From NCBI GenBank assembly GCA_964488355.1, contig CAZAUJ010000010.1:1-64000 (forward strand): a stretch of 64,000 nucleotides of DNA, given 5' to 3'. The translations under genes were made by a program, and so were the position numbers. Below the pieces are notes generated by a model. The model made no database searches. It saw only the letters and a program-made list of their open reading frames with translations, and was not told where the DNA came from. This DNA comes from Thermoanaerobaculum sp964488355. Its GTDB lineage: Bacteria; Acidobacteriota; Thermoanaerobaculia; Thermoanaerobaculales; Thermoanaerobaculaceae. The number at the start of each line of letters is the position of its first letter. Position 1 is the first letter of the stretch. This document shows positions 49,605 through 56,997 of this stretch, in pieces.

Positions 49605-50205
49605 AGCGCGGGTGGGGGTGCTGCTTTCCGGGCGAGGGTCGAATTTCTTGGCCCTGGCGCAAGCCTGTGCCCGCGGCGAGGTACCGGCTCGCATTGTCCT
49701 GGTACTTTCCAACCGCCCGCAGGCGCCGGGCTTGGCCCATGCCCGGCAGCTGGGCATTCCCGCCTTGGCCATTCCCTCCCGAGGGCTATCACGGGAAGAG
49801 CACGAGGACCAGCTCCTGCAGGCGCTGGCACAGGCACAGGTGGAGTGGGTGTGCCTGGCAGGCTACATGCGGCTCTTGTCGCCGCGTTTCATCGCTCGCT
49901 TTCCCAACCGCATCCTCAACATCCATCCCGCATTGCTGCCGGCCTTTCCGGGCTTGGAGGCCCAGCGGCAGGCTTGGGAGTACGGCGTAAAGGTAACCGG
50001 CTGCACCGTGCACCTGGTGGACGCGGGCTGCGACAGCGGCCCCATCGTGGTGCAAAAGGCCCTGCTCGTGCGCGAGGATGACACACCCGACACTCTGGCG
50101 GCGCGCATTTTGGAACTGGAACACGTGGCGTACCCGGAGGCGCTGCGCCTGTTGCTCACCCGTCCCTGGCGCCTGGAAGGGCGCCGCGTGGTCTTCCCCC
50201 CTTGA
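49597..50205 (+). CDS. purN: Phosphoribosylglycinamide formyltransferase
   Basis: 202 residues from GTG 49597, inside the purM end. Formyl-THF-dependent GAR transformylase: VGVLLSGRGSNFLALAQA, VLSNRPQAPGLAHA, CLAGYMRLLSPRF, NILNIHPALLPAF (as RILNIHPALLPAF, with the catalytic Asn and His) and VHLVDAGCDSGPIVVQKALLV with the catalytic Asp. Third purine step. It ends 43 bases before the stop of the convergent hydrolase gene. Confidence 0.95.
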   Translation: MTEARVGVLLSGRGSNFLALAQACARGEVPARIVLVLSNRPQAPGLAHARQLGIPALAIPSRGLSREEHEDQLLQALAQAQVEWVCLAGYMRLLSPRFIARFPNRILNIHPALLPAFPGLEAQRQAWEYGVKVTGCTVHLVDAGCDSGPIVVQKALLVREDDTPDTLAARILELEHVAYPEALRLLLTRPWRLEGRRVVFPP

Positions 50206-50247
50206 GCGTAGGGGACGCTTAAGGCGAGGCGGGGAGCAGGAGCTCCG

Positions 50248-50997
50248 CTACTCCGCCCGCACCAGGTGGACGGCCGAAACTTCCCGGTAGGTTTGCCGAG
50301 GGTCCACCAGCACCGGGGGCGGGCTGTCCAGGGAAAGCTCAAACAGCACATCTTCTGCTGGCAAGATAGGATTGCCCAGGGGGTCGAAGGCGTAGTTGCC
50401 AGCGCCGACAAAGGGCTCCTCCGGGTTGATGCAGCTGCCAATACAGCAGCCCAGGACCCAGCTGGCGTTTTCGATTGCCCGCGCCTGCAACAACGTGCGC
50501 CAAAGGTGATCCCGACGCCAGGGCCACCAGGCCACCACGAGCAGCACCGTCGCCCCTGCCTGCAGAACAAGCGCCCGCGCCTGCTCAGGAAAACGCACGT
50601 CGTTGCAGGTCAAAAGCCCCAAGCGGGCAAAGGGGAGGGCCACGGCCAGGTAGCGCGTACCCTCCTGCCAGAGCTCGTGTTCCCCGTTGGGGCGAAACAG
50701 GTGCACCTTGTCGTAAAAGGCCAGCTGCTCCCCGGCCCGCCAAACGGTCAAGCGGTTGAAGCCCTCCTCGCTGAGAGTGCCAAAAACGAAAACCGGCTCC
50801 GGCCAGGTGCGCGAAAGGCGAGCGAAGTATTCCCGCGCCCGCTGTGGTGGCAGCTCTTGGCGGTAGCCGGTAAGGAAAAGCTCGGGAAAGACCACCAGCT
50901 CGGCATTGAGGCTGGCGGCGCGCTGGCATTCCCACTCTAGCCGCCGGAGGTTTTCCGCCACCGAACTGCAAACGAAGCGTGAAAGGTACGCGCGCAT
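50248..50997 (-). CDS. Carbon-nitrogen hydrolase (nitrilase superfamily)
   Basis: 249 residues from ATG 50997. Catalytic triad E-K-C: Glu in VVFPELFLTGY, Lys in YDKVHLFRPNGEHELWQEG, Cys in GLLTCNDVRFPEQARAL. Length and motifs fit the amidase/omega-amidase/N-carbamoyl hydrolase branches; substrate unknown. A second Cys-rich part (VLGCCIGSCINPEEPFVG) is less usual. The start lies just after the VWA gene's stop on the same strand; TACCCT sits six bases before the ATG. Confidence 0.85.
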   Translation of the reverse strand: MRAYLSRFVCSSVAENLRRLEWECQRAASLNAELVVFPELFLTGYRQELPPQRAREYFARLSRTWPEPVFVFGTLSEEGFNRLTVWRAGEQLAFYDKVHLFRPNGEHELWQEGTRYLAVALPFARLGLLTCNDVRFPEQARALVLQAGATVLLVVAWWPWRRDHLWRTLLQARAIENASWVLGCCIGSCINPEEPFVGAGNYAFDPLGNPILPAEDVLFELSLDSPPPVLVDPRQTYREVSAVHLVRAE

Positions 50998-51001
50998 GGG
51001 G

Positions 51002-51976
51002 CTAGGGTAGCGCAGGGTTGGTCTCGTCAGCAAAGGTGGGCCGGCACAGCACCAGGCCACGGGCCCCCACCAACCGCACCTCTACCCGGTGCACCCCCTC
51101 GGGCAAGGGCGGGCGCGGGAAGGACAGCTCGTAGTAGCCGGCCAAAGCGCCCAGCACCCGTCGCACCGCCTGCTGGGGGAACAGGTGGGTCTTGGCGTAG
51201 ATACCGCCAGTATCCTCCGCGGCCTGCACCAGCCCCAACTCCAAGGTGTGCCAGTCGGCTTGGGTGATGTCCAGCGCCAGCACCTGCACCTGGGCGCCGG
51301 CCAAAAGCCGAGTGGCGAGGCCATACTCGGCAGGCAAGTACACGCTAGGGTAGGAAAGCCGCCCCAGTCCCCAGCCCAGCAGCAACAAGGTTTTGTCCCC
51401 GCCAAGGCGCGAAAGAGCTTGCGCGACCAGCAGCAGGCCTTGTTCCCGGGTGGCGACCAGCCGCAGCTGATCCTCGGGCAAGAAGGGCTGCAGGCGCGGT
51501 GCGTCGGGGTCTGCGCCTTCCGCGGGGGGTGCGCGAAAAAGCTCATGGCGCAGAAGCTGGGCCACCTTCCCGTGCTGGCGGGTAAAGTCCTGCACCAGAT
51601 GCAGGCGCGAGTCCTGCAGCATCAAAGCCACCCAGTCGCTGGCGGGCAAGGCCTCCACCAGCTGGGCAGCGTAGTTCTTGAACGCCATAAGCCCGCGGGC
51701 ACGGGCGGGTTGCAAATCGCGCTGCACCAGGATGGCCAGCAAGCGGGGCCGAGGCAACGGGTGCTCTACAGCCGCGTCCCCTAGGCCGGTGCTGACCCAT
51801 TCGGCGCTGGCCGGCTGCACCTCCTGTTCGTCCACCAGCACGCGGAAGTTTTCCTTTCCCAGGCCCAAAATGGGGCTGCCGTCCCGCGCCAGCACCCGCA
51901 CCTGCAGGACCACCTGCCGCACCTCCACCCGTTCGGTGAAGGGCGGCGGCGGAGGCGTGAGCTGCAGGAAAAACAT
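51002..51976 (-). CDS. VWFA-related secreted protein (Acidobacteria type)
   Basis: 324 residues. After a short N-terminus the protein reads VVLQVRVLARDGSPILGLGKENFRVLVDEQEVQ, the opening seen in VWFA-related proteins abundant in Acidobacteriota. A von Willebrand A-like fold follows (RLLAILVQRDLQPARARGLMAFKNYAAQLVEALPASDWVALM), but the classic DxSxS metal site is replaced by VQRDL, so metal binding is doubtful. Ends in a beta domain (YYELSFPRPPLPEGVHRVEVRLVG). The signal peptide is weak or missing. Confidence 0.72.
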   Translation of the reverse strand: MFFLQLTPPPPPFTERVEVRQVVLQVRVLARDGSPILGLGKENFRVLVDEQEVQPASAEWVSTGLGDAAVEHPLPRPRLLAILVQRDLQPARARGLMAFKNYAAQLVEALPASDWVALMLQDSRLHLVQDFTRQHGKVAQLLRHELFRAPPAEGADPDAPRLQPFLPEDQLRLVATREQGLLLVAQALSRLGGDKTLLLLGWGLGRLSYPSVYLPAEYGLATRLLAGAQVQVLALDITQADWHTLELGLVQAAEDTGGIYAKTHLFPQQAVRRVLGALAGYYELSFPRPPLPEGVHRVEVRLVGARGLVLCRPTFADETNPALP

Positions 51977-51979
51977 GGC

Positions 51980-52900
51980 TTAGCCGCTGGGCGGTGCCGC
52001 TGCCTCCCGTTCCCGGTGCCGCAGCGTAAGCACGGTAATGGCGCCCACCGTCAGCGCCGCTCCCAAAAGCTGCTGGAACTGCAGCGTCTCACCCAAGAGC
52101 AGCAGCGAAAGCCCGCTGGCAACCACGGGGATCAGGTTGGAAAAGGCCGCCACCAGGCTGGCACGCAAGCGCGAGAGGGCGTAGTTGAGTAGGAAGTAAG
52201 CGGCAAAGGAGCAGCCCAAGCCCAAATAGATGGCCGCTAGCCACTGCTCCGGCTTCTGCGGCAAGGCGTGTCCGCGCAGGTACTCCCCTAGGGCGAAGGG
52301 GGCGTAAAGGGCCACGGCAAACCAGGCTTGCCAGCGGGTGACGGTGAGGGCGTCCAGTCCAGCCATTAAATAGCGCGCCACCAGCGTGTACACACTGGCG
52401 GCGAGGGCCGCCCCGAGAATCAGCAGGTTGCCCACCAGCGTACCGCCGAAGGCCTGTGCAGGTCCGCCGGCGGAAAGCAGCAGGCCCACGCCCAAAAGGG
52501 ACACCAACCCCAAGCCCACTTCGAAGGCGGTCACTGGCATACGCAACACCACTGCCTCCAACAGCATGACGAACAGAGGAATGGTGGCGATGAGCACCGC
52601 CGCGGTGGAGGCCAAGGTCAGCTTGAGACCGTAGGATTCCAAAAAGAAGTACAGTCCCGGTTCCAACAGGGCCAAAAGCAAAATGCTGCGCTTTTGAGCT
52701 GGTGTCAAGGGGACCTGACGCTGGCGGCATGTCAGCAACAAAAACCAAAGTCCCGCCACGGCAAAACGCACGAAAACAAGCTGGGTCGGGGCAAAGCCGG
52801 CAAGGGCCACCTTGGAGGCTACGAAGGAGGTCCCGAAAAGAAAGGCCATGCCTCCCGTTGCTGCCAAGGCTTTGCCGGAAGCTCTAGTTTCACCGCCCAT
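51980..52900 (-). CDS. EamA/DMT family transporter
   Basis: 306 residues from ATG 52900, which has AAGGAAA before it; a GTG at 52927 overlapping the upstream stop is an alternative. Ten hydrophobic helices in two EamA repeats: the first with FLFGTSFVASKVALAGFAPTQLVFVRFAVAG and YFFLESYGLKLTLASTAAVLIATIPLFVMLLEAV, the second with YLGLGCSFAAYFLLNYALSRLRASLVAAFSNLIPVVASGLSLLLLGE. Exports or imports small metabolites; substrate cannot be predicted. Confidence 0.88.
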   Translation of the reverse strand: MGGETRASGKALAATGGMAFLFGTSFVASKVALAGFAPTQLVFVRFAVAGLWFLLLTCRQRQVPLTPAQKRSILLLALLEPGLYFFLESYGLKLTLASTAAVLIATIPLFVMLLEAVVLRMPVTAFEVGLGLVSLLGVGLLLSAGGPAQAFGGTLVGNLLILGAALAASVYTLVARYLMAGLDALTVTRWQAWFAVALYAPFALGEYLRGHALPQKPEQWLAAIYLGLGCSFAAYFLLNYALSRLRASLVAAFSNLIPVVASGLSLLLLGETLQFQQLLGAALTVGAITVLTLRHREREAAAPPSG

Positions 52901-52923
52901 CGTTTCCTTGGAACGACCTGGGC

Positions 52924-53856
52924 TCACCAGCCCGAGGAGGCGCCGCCGCCGCCGAAGGAGCCACCCCCACCGGAAAATCCACCGCTGGAAAACCCGCCGC
53001 CAGACACGCCGCCAAAGAACCCACCCCCGCGGGAACGGACCCCGCCTGCAAAGCTACGCACTAGGTGCGGGTGGGCCGCGCGAAGCTGCTTTCCCCAGGT
53101 GGTCTTGAAAAGGAGCAGCTTTAGGAGGGGGAACAACACCAGCCAACCCAGGCCGGTGGTCAAGCCCACCCCGGGGTGAAGCACCATGGGGAAAACGATC
53201 CAAAAGGGGAACAGGAAGAGGTAGAAAAACCAGCTTTGGCACCCGCTGGAGAAAAGGGCCACTAGGGAAAACAAGCCCACCACCAGGAGGAAAATGGCCA
53301 GGAACAACAGCTTGTGCGCCCAGGTGATGGACTTCGGCGACTCACTCCCTTGACCCTGTTCTCCCGCCTCTGGCAGTGCCTGCCCGGAAATCACCTTGCT
53401 CACCGCCTCCACCCCCGCTTCGATGCCCCCTGGGAAATCGCCGGCGCGGAAACGCGGCCGTACCAAATCGTCCAGGATGCGGCGGCAGACGGCGTCGGGC
53501 AGCACCTCTTCCAGGCCGTAGCCAACCTCCAGACGCATTTTGCGGTCGTTCTTGGCAATGAGAAAAAGAACGCCGTTGTCCTTGCCTTTTTGGCCCAGCT
53601 GCCAGGTGGACGCCACGCGGTGGGAAAAATCCTCCAGGCTTTCGCCTTCCAGCGAGAGGATGGTGAGCACCACCGCCTGCGCCCCTGTGGCTCGCTCCAG
53701 CTCGCGCAGCTTGACCTCCAGCTGTTCGCGGCGCTGCTCAGGGAGCAAACCGGCCAGATCGTTCACGCGGCCGGCCAAGAAGGGAACCTCCAAGGCCCAA
53801 GCGGGACTCGCCAGCCACAGCAGTGCCGAAAACCAAGCACGGCGAGGCCGGCTCAT
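52924..53856 (-). CDS. TPM-domain protein (YgcG-like) with glycine-rich tail
   Basis: 310 residues. Signal peptide MSRPRRAWFSALLWLASPAWA, TPM domain at about 22-155 (VNDLAGLLPEQRREQLEVKLRELERATGAQAVVLTILSLEGES ... NGVLFLIAKNDRKMRLEVGYGLEEVLPDAVCRRIL), two membrane segments at about 185-240 and a Gly/Ser-rich C-terminus with repeated GGGF. Plant and bacterial TPM proteins include acid phosphatases and photosystem-repair factors; function here unknown. It overlaps its upstream TPM neighbour by four bases. Confidence 0.88.
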   Translation of the reverse strand: MSRPRRAWFSALLWLASPAWALEVPFLAGRVNDLAGLLPEQRREQLEVKLRELERATGAQAVVLTILSLEGESLEDFSHRVASTWQLGQKGKDNGVLFLIAKNDRKMRLEVGYGLEEVLPDAVCRRILDDLVRPRFRAGDFPGGIEAGVEAVSKVISGQALPEAGEQGQGSESPKSITWAHKLLFLAIFLLVVGLFSLVALFSSGCQSWFFYLFLFPFWIVFPMVLHPGVGLTTGLGWLVLFPLLKLLLFKTTWGKQLRAAHPHLVRSFAGGVRSRGGGFFGGVSGGGFSSGGFSGGGGSFGGGGASSGW

Positions 53857-54515
53857 GGCTGCTTCTCCGAGAGGCGCAGCTGGTCGGGAAGCTCGTTGCG
53901 GTCACCGGGTTGGACCAGGATGCCCGCGTCCACCAGCAGCTTGCCGCACTCCCCGATGCCCCAGACCAACGCATCCACCGGCTCGCCTTGGCGGATGCCT
54001 CGGGCAATGGTGGTCGCCACCGTGCCCCAGCGTTCCTGGGGAATGCGGGCGGCAATGCCCTTATCGCCCAGCACGACCACCTGGCGCTCGAAAAGGGCGA
54101 GAAAAACCAGCATGCCTGTGCGCTGGGAGGTGGCGAACACCTCCTCGGTAAGAAAGGCATGCTCCGCCCGCTCCCGCGCTTGCTTTGCCATCTCCTCCTG
54201 GGTGAGAAACAACCGCGCCACCGGCGGCACCCACCGGGCCAAGGAAAAGCCAATAGCCGTCCCAGCTACGGCCGGGGCCAACAACCAGAACTCCCAGGGA
54301 AGCCCCCAAATCTCGACAAAGCGCAAGAGCAACGCCACCGTAACCGGCCCAGCCAAAGCTCCCAGGGTGGCGGCCCGCCAGGGGGCCTGGGGGTACTCGC
54401 CAGCCGCCGCCACCACCACCGGCACCACCTCGGCGGCGCTTTCTCGCTCCACCGCACGCACTGCCTGGGCTATCCGCTCCTGGGCTTGGGCATCAAAAAT
54501 GGCTGAAAGCCTCAT
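53853..54515 (-). CDS. TPM-domain membrane protein, second
   Basis: 220 residues. Short N-terminal part with RIAQAVRAVERESAAEVVPVVVAAAGEY, two membrane helices at about 47-90, and a C-terminal TPM-like half (MLVFLALFERQVVVLGDKGIAARIPQERWGTVATTIARGIRQGEPVDALVWGIGECGKLL). It pairs with the YgcG-like protein at 52924, the usual two-gene arrangement (often with a LemA gene, absent here). Confidence 0.85.
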   Translation of the reverse strand: MRLSAIFDAQAQERIAQAVRAVERESAAEVVPVVVAAAGEYPQAPWRAATLGALAGPVTVALLLRFVEIWGLPWEFWLLAPAVAGTAIGFSLARWVPPVARLFLTQEEMAKQARERAEHAFLTEEVFATSQRTGMLVFLALFERQVVVLGDKGIAARIPQERWGTVATTIARGIRQGEPVDALVWGIGECGKLLVDAGILVQPGDRNELPDQLRLSEKQP

Positions 54516-54524
54516 CCGCGCCCC

Positions 54525-54554
54525 TTGACGGCAAGCTTAGCACGTGGCGATAGT
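54525..54554 (+). promoter_or_regulatory. Promoter of the hypothetical gene at 54560
   Basis: TTGACG (54525-54530), 18 bases, GATAGT (54549-54554). The ATG follows only five bases later and there is no RBS, so the mRNA would be leaderless. Confidence 0.5.
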
Positions 54555-54559
54555 AGGTC

Positions 54560-55237
54560 ATGGCTTTGCTCGCCCGCCTGGTGGCGGAAATCTTCGCCAG
54601 CCTTTGCCCCTTGCCAGCTGAGCCCGCGTGCCCCGCCGTCCCGGTGACGGTCACTGCTGAAGTCTTCGCTGACACGGCGGGGAAGGCGACCGTGGCGTGG
54701 CAGGTGGATGGCCGGCCGGTAGCCAGCGACCAGGTGGGGCTGGAGGCCTTTGCACCGCAGCGGGTGGCTTTGCAGTTGGTGCCGAAAAGGCCAGGTCACC
54801 GGCTGGGGCTGATGGTGGCGGGAGCACAAGGTGTGGTGCGGGACGTGCTTTCCCTGCCCAGCAGCTGTTTTTTCTTCCTGCAGCTGGCTGACTTTTCCTG
54901 GGGCCCAGACGGGCTCCAGCTTTTGCTGGCCAACGCCGGTCCCGCCCCAAGCCTACCGCTGCCCCTGCGCTGGTCGGTGAATGGCCTGCTCCTAAGCGAG
55001 TCCCGCTTGGACCCCTTGCCGGCGGGAGGCCGCACGCAGCTGGTCTTGCCGGCCAAAACTCACCCGCTGCTTGCCCGGGTGCTGCAGCAACCAGGCGCAA
55101 GTGAAAGAAAGGGCCGGCATGCCGTGCCCGTGATGGTAAGCGTGACCCTCTGGCCCGGCCCCGGCGACTTGGAAGCCCCCTTTAAGCAATGGAGTTTTTA
55201 CCTTGGGCGCGTCGTGCTTGGTCGCTCCGAGCCCTAG
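54560..55237 (+). CDS. Hypothetical protein, beta-rich
   Basis: 225 residues, not recognised. Alternating strands fill the protein: VPVTVTAEVFADTAGKATVAWQVDGRPV, RVALQLVPKRPGHRLGLMVAG and LQLLLANAGPAPSLPLPLRWSVNGLLLSESRLDPLPAGGRTQLVLPA. The second half resembles CARDB/APHP-like domains, which bind surfaces or proteins in secreted chains. No clear signal peptide. It is alone on its strand with its own near-leaderless promoter. Codon use matches the neighbours. Confidence 0.7.
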   Translation: MALLARLVAEIFASLCPLPAEPACPAVPVTVTAEVFADTAGKATVAWQVDGRPVASDQVGLEAFAPQRVALQLVPKRPGHRLGLMVAGAQGVVRDVLSLPSSCFFFLQLADFSWGPDGLQLLLANAGPAPSLPLPLRWSVNGLLLSESRLDPLPAGGRTQLVLPAKTHPLLARVLQQPGASERKGRHAVPVMVSVTLWPGPGDLEAPFKQWSFYLGRVVLGRSEP

Positions 55238-56155
55238 CGTTTTTGGGCTGCCTGAGCCACGCGAATCGCTGCCTGCCGCTGGAGCTGGGTCTGCTCCGCG
55301 TGGGCCGGCTCGAGGTTCACTCCAGCCGCATTGTCTTCCGCGGACGAGGCCTGTTTCGGCCCGTGGGGTTTCCCCGGGGGCTTATGAGACGGAATGCCTT
55401 CAGGGTGTCGGGGGCATAGGGAACGAGGCGTTTCCAGCCGTTGCCAGCGCCTCGACCGGCCGGCGAAAAAACCCCTGGGCACCATTCCGGCTAGGGGCAA
55501 AGAACGCGAGTCCTGAAGGAGTCGGGCTGAGGGCAGCGGGTAGAAACCCGGCGGCGTTGCCCAGTCACCCGTCGCTGGAGCCGCGGATTACGGCTGCTTA
55601 TACGCTTCGGCCGATAGCGAGGGTGGTGGGGGCTCCGCTGCGGAGCGCGTTGCCCGGGCGAGGTCCTCTGCGCGCCCAGCCAGGCCTCCCCTCCGTCCCT
55701 CCGGAGCGCTTCCTTCGCCCCCCGCTGCTCCAGGCGCTTCGCCCTAACCGGAGCCGGCGGGTTGTGGCTGGGCAACTCGACGGCCGGCTTCTCGTCCGCC
55801 TGTTCATGAGCATGGGGAGGGAAAGGGCTTGGGGTCATTCGACCCCCCAGTCACCAGAGGCAGATCGCTGTGGCCTTTCAAGGAGAAGGCGCCTTTGCTT
55901 CTGGAACATATGTCCCGGCCGACTCGACCACCGTCACCTAGCGCCAAGCCACTCGTGCCGACGGATTATGTGCCCCGGTGAGGGGGGAACGCGGGTGTGG
56001 GGCTTGGGGGTTGCATGCCAGCCAAGGGGCGTGCGGGAGGGGCGGCGTGCAAAAAGGAGCGCGGGCCAACCTGAAAGGGTAACCGAATTATGCGGTGGCG
56101 GGTTCCCTCCTAGGGGCGACGCCACCGGCCTTGAAACGCTCGCTGGGAAGAGCCG
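55238..56155. other. 0.9-kb stretch with no convincing gene
   Basis: All six frames contain ORFs, the longest 330 codons, but their proteins are Arg/Pro/Gly-rich with no domain, as expected from GC-rich non-coding DNA. Short perfect hairpins occur at 55537-55550 (CGGGT-AGAA-ACCCG), 55633-55645 (CTCCG-CTG-CGGAG), 55831-55846 (GGGGTC-ATTC-GACCCC) and 56093-56127 (eight-pair outer stem CGGTGGCG/CGCCACCG). This could be a decayed gene or a structured RNA; I cannot name it. Confidence 0.45.
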
Positions 56156-56641
56156 CTACGAGCTTTGTGAGCTTGTATCGCGGGTGGGGCCGTAAACTTC
56201 CGGCAAGGTGAGGCCCGCTTGCCGCATGAGCACGGTCATGGCCCCGCGATGATGGGTCTGGTGAAACAGCAAGGCCATGACGGTTTGCGCCTTGGTCCAG
56301 CGGAAACCGTAAACCTCGTGAACCTCGTCCAGCGAGGCATCCGACCACTGGGAGCTGATGGCTGAAGCCGCCCTTTCGGCCACCTCTTGATAGGCTTGGG
56401 CCAGCGGATGAGCGCTGGCTGGCATGGGGTCGCGATGGCTGGGCCCCGGCACCGCCAAACCCACGTGAGCTAGCATTCCAGGAATCGAGGTGACGATGTG
56501 CCAGGCGATTTCTCCCAGGCTTCGATCCTGAGGGCTTACCTTTTGCGCCAACGAGGCATCGGTGAGCTGGTGGAACAGGCGAAGGGTGATGGCCGCCTCG
56601 TGTTGAAAGAGCTGAAGTAGCTGCACAAGGGATTGGGCCAT
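56156..56641 (-). CDS. DinB-family protein
   Basis: 161 residues from ATG 56641, with GGGGAGGAA before it. Four-helix DinB/YfiT fold with conserved metal ligands: His in GEIAWHIVTSIPGML and the pair in MALLFHQTHHRGAMTVLMRQAG. DinB proteins include thiol-S-transferases and damage-inducible proteins; substrate unknown. A TATCAT -10-like hexamer lies upstream (56671-56666, minus strand). Divergent from the aro-his operon. Confidence 0.88.
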   Translation of the reverse strand: MAQSLVQLLQLFQHEAAITLRLFHQLTDASLAQKVSPQDRSLGEIAWHIVTSIPGMLAHVGLAVPGPSHRDPMPASAHPLAQAYQEVAERAASAISSQWSDASLDEVHEVYGFRWTKAQTVMALLFHQTHHRGAMTVLMRQAGLTLPEVYGPTRDTSSQSS

Positions 56642-56804
56642 TGCCGTTCCTCCCCAGTGAACGTGATGATACACCCGCGCGAAAAGCGGGCCAGCCAGGT
56701 GGGGGAGCACTCTCGTTCATCGCTGGGCATTTTATGGTCGCGTCGGCTTCTTGCGGCTTCTTGCGCTGACGGTTGGGCCTGGTGGGTAGGACCCCTCGAG
56801 AGGC

Positions 56805-56833
56805 TTGACAGCCAGAAAAGATCCGGGTAGGTT
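56805..56833 (+). promoter_or_regulatory. Promoter of the aro-his operon
   Basis: Perfect TTGACA at 56805-56810, 17 bases, TAGGTT at 56828-56833 (weak -10). The expected start site (about 56840) falls at the leader ORF start codons. Confidence 0.55.
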
Positions 56834-56843
56834 ATCTGCGGTG

Positions 56844-56903
56844 ATGATGGGAACCGCTCAGCGCACGCATGGGTATTGGCATTGGGCGCCAAAGCGGCGT
56901 TAG
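56844..56903 (+). CDS. Leader peptide of the aro-his operon
   Basis: A 19-codon ORF, MMGTAQRTHGYWHWAPKRR, ending TAG at 56901-56903. Codons for His, Tyr, Trp, His and Trp occur within six codons (56868-56885), an extreme cluster of rare residues that are the products of the operon: histidine, and aromatic amino acids via aroDE. It lies right after the promoter and right before a set of alternative RNA hairpins, as in classical his and trp attenuators. GTG at 56841 and ATG at 56847 are other possible starts. It has no good RBS, so leaderless initiation is likely. Confidence 0.62.
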   Translation: MMGTAQRTHGYWHWAPKRR

Positions 56904-56992
56904 AGCGGTGAACCCCGCTCGCGCCGCGTGGCCGAGCGGGGATGACAAGGCCATTTGGATTGCACCTCCCCGCCGGCAGCGGCGGGGAGGTT
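56903..56992 (+). promoter_or_regulatory. Attenuator with five alternative pairing segments, burying the aroDE RBS
   Basis: Segments: 1 GAGCGG (56903-56908); 2 CCCCGCTC (56913-56920); 3 GAGCGGGG (56934-56941, extending to A at 56942); 4 ACCTCCCCGCCG (56964-56975); 5 CGGCGGGGAGGT (56980-56991). Pairings are 1:2 (6 bp), 2:3 (8 bp), 3:4 (7 bp) and 4:5 (12 bp, GCAG loop). Segment 5 contains the RBS GGGGAGG of aroDE. A weak T-tract (TTGCTTT) follows, so 4:5 may block translation, end transcription, or both. A ribosome stalled on the Tyr/Trp/His codons leaves 1:2 and 3:4 free to form; one that reaches the stop covers 1 and favours 2:3 and 4:5. Confidence 0.65.
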
Positions 56993-56997
56993 GCTTT

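Noticed and set aside
55203..56195. A 330-codon open frame in the gap after the hypothetical gene
   Set aside because: Arg/Pro/Gly-rich composition, no domain, starts inside the preceding gene, and overlaps the start of DinB's end region; random in GC-rich DNA.
56869..56997. An earlier in-frame start for aroDE at 56869
   Set aside because: The 43 extra residues have no family similarity, there is no RBS, and the dehydroquinase fold starts at 56998 next to a good RBS. This stretch is better read as leader RNA.
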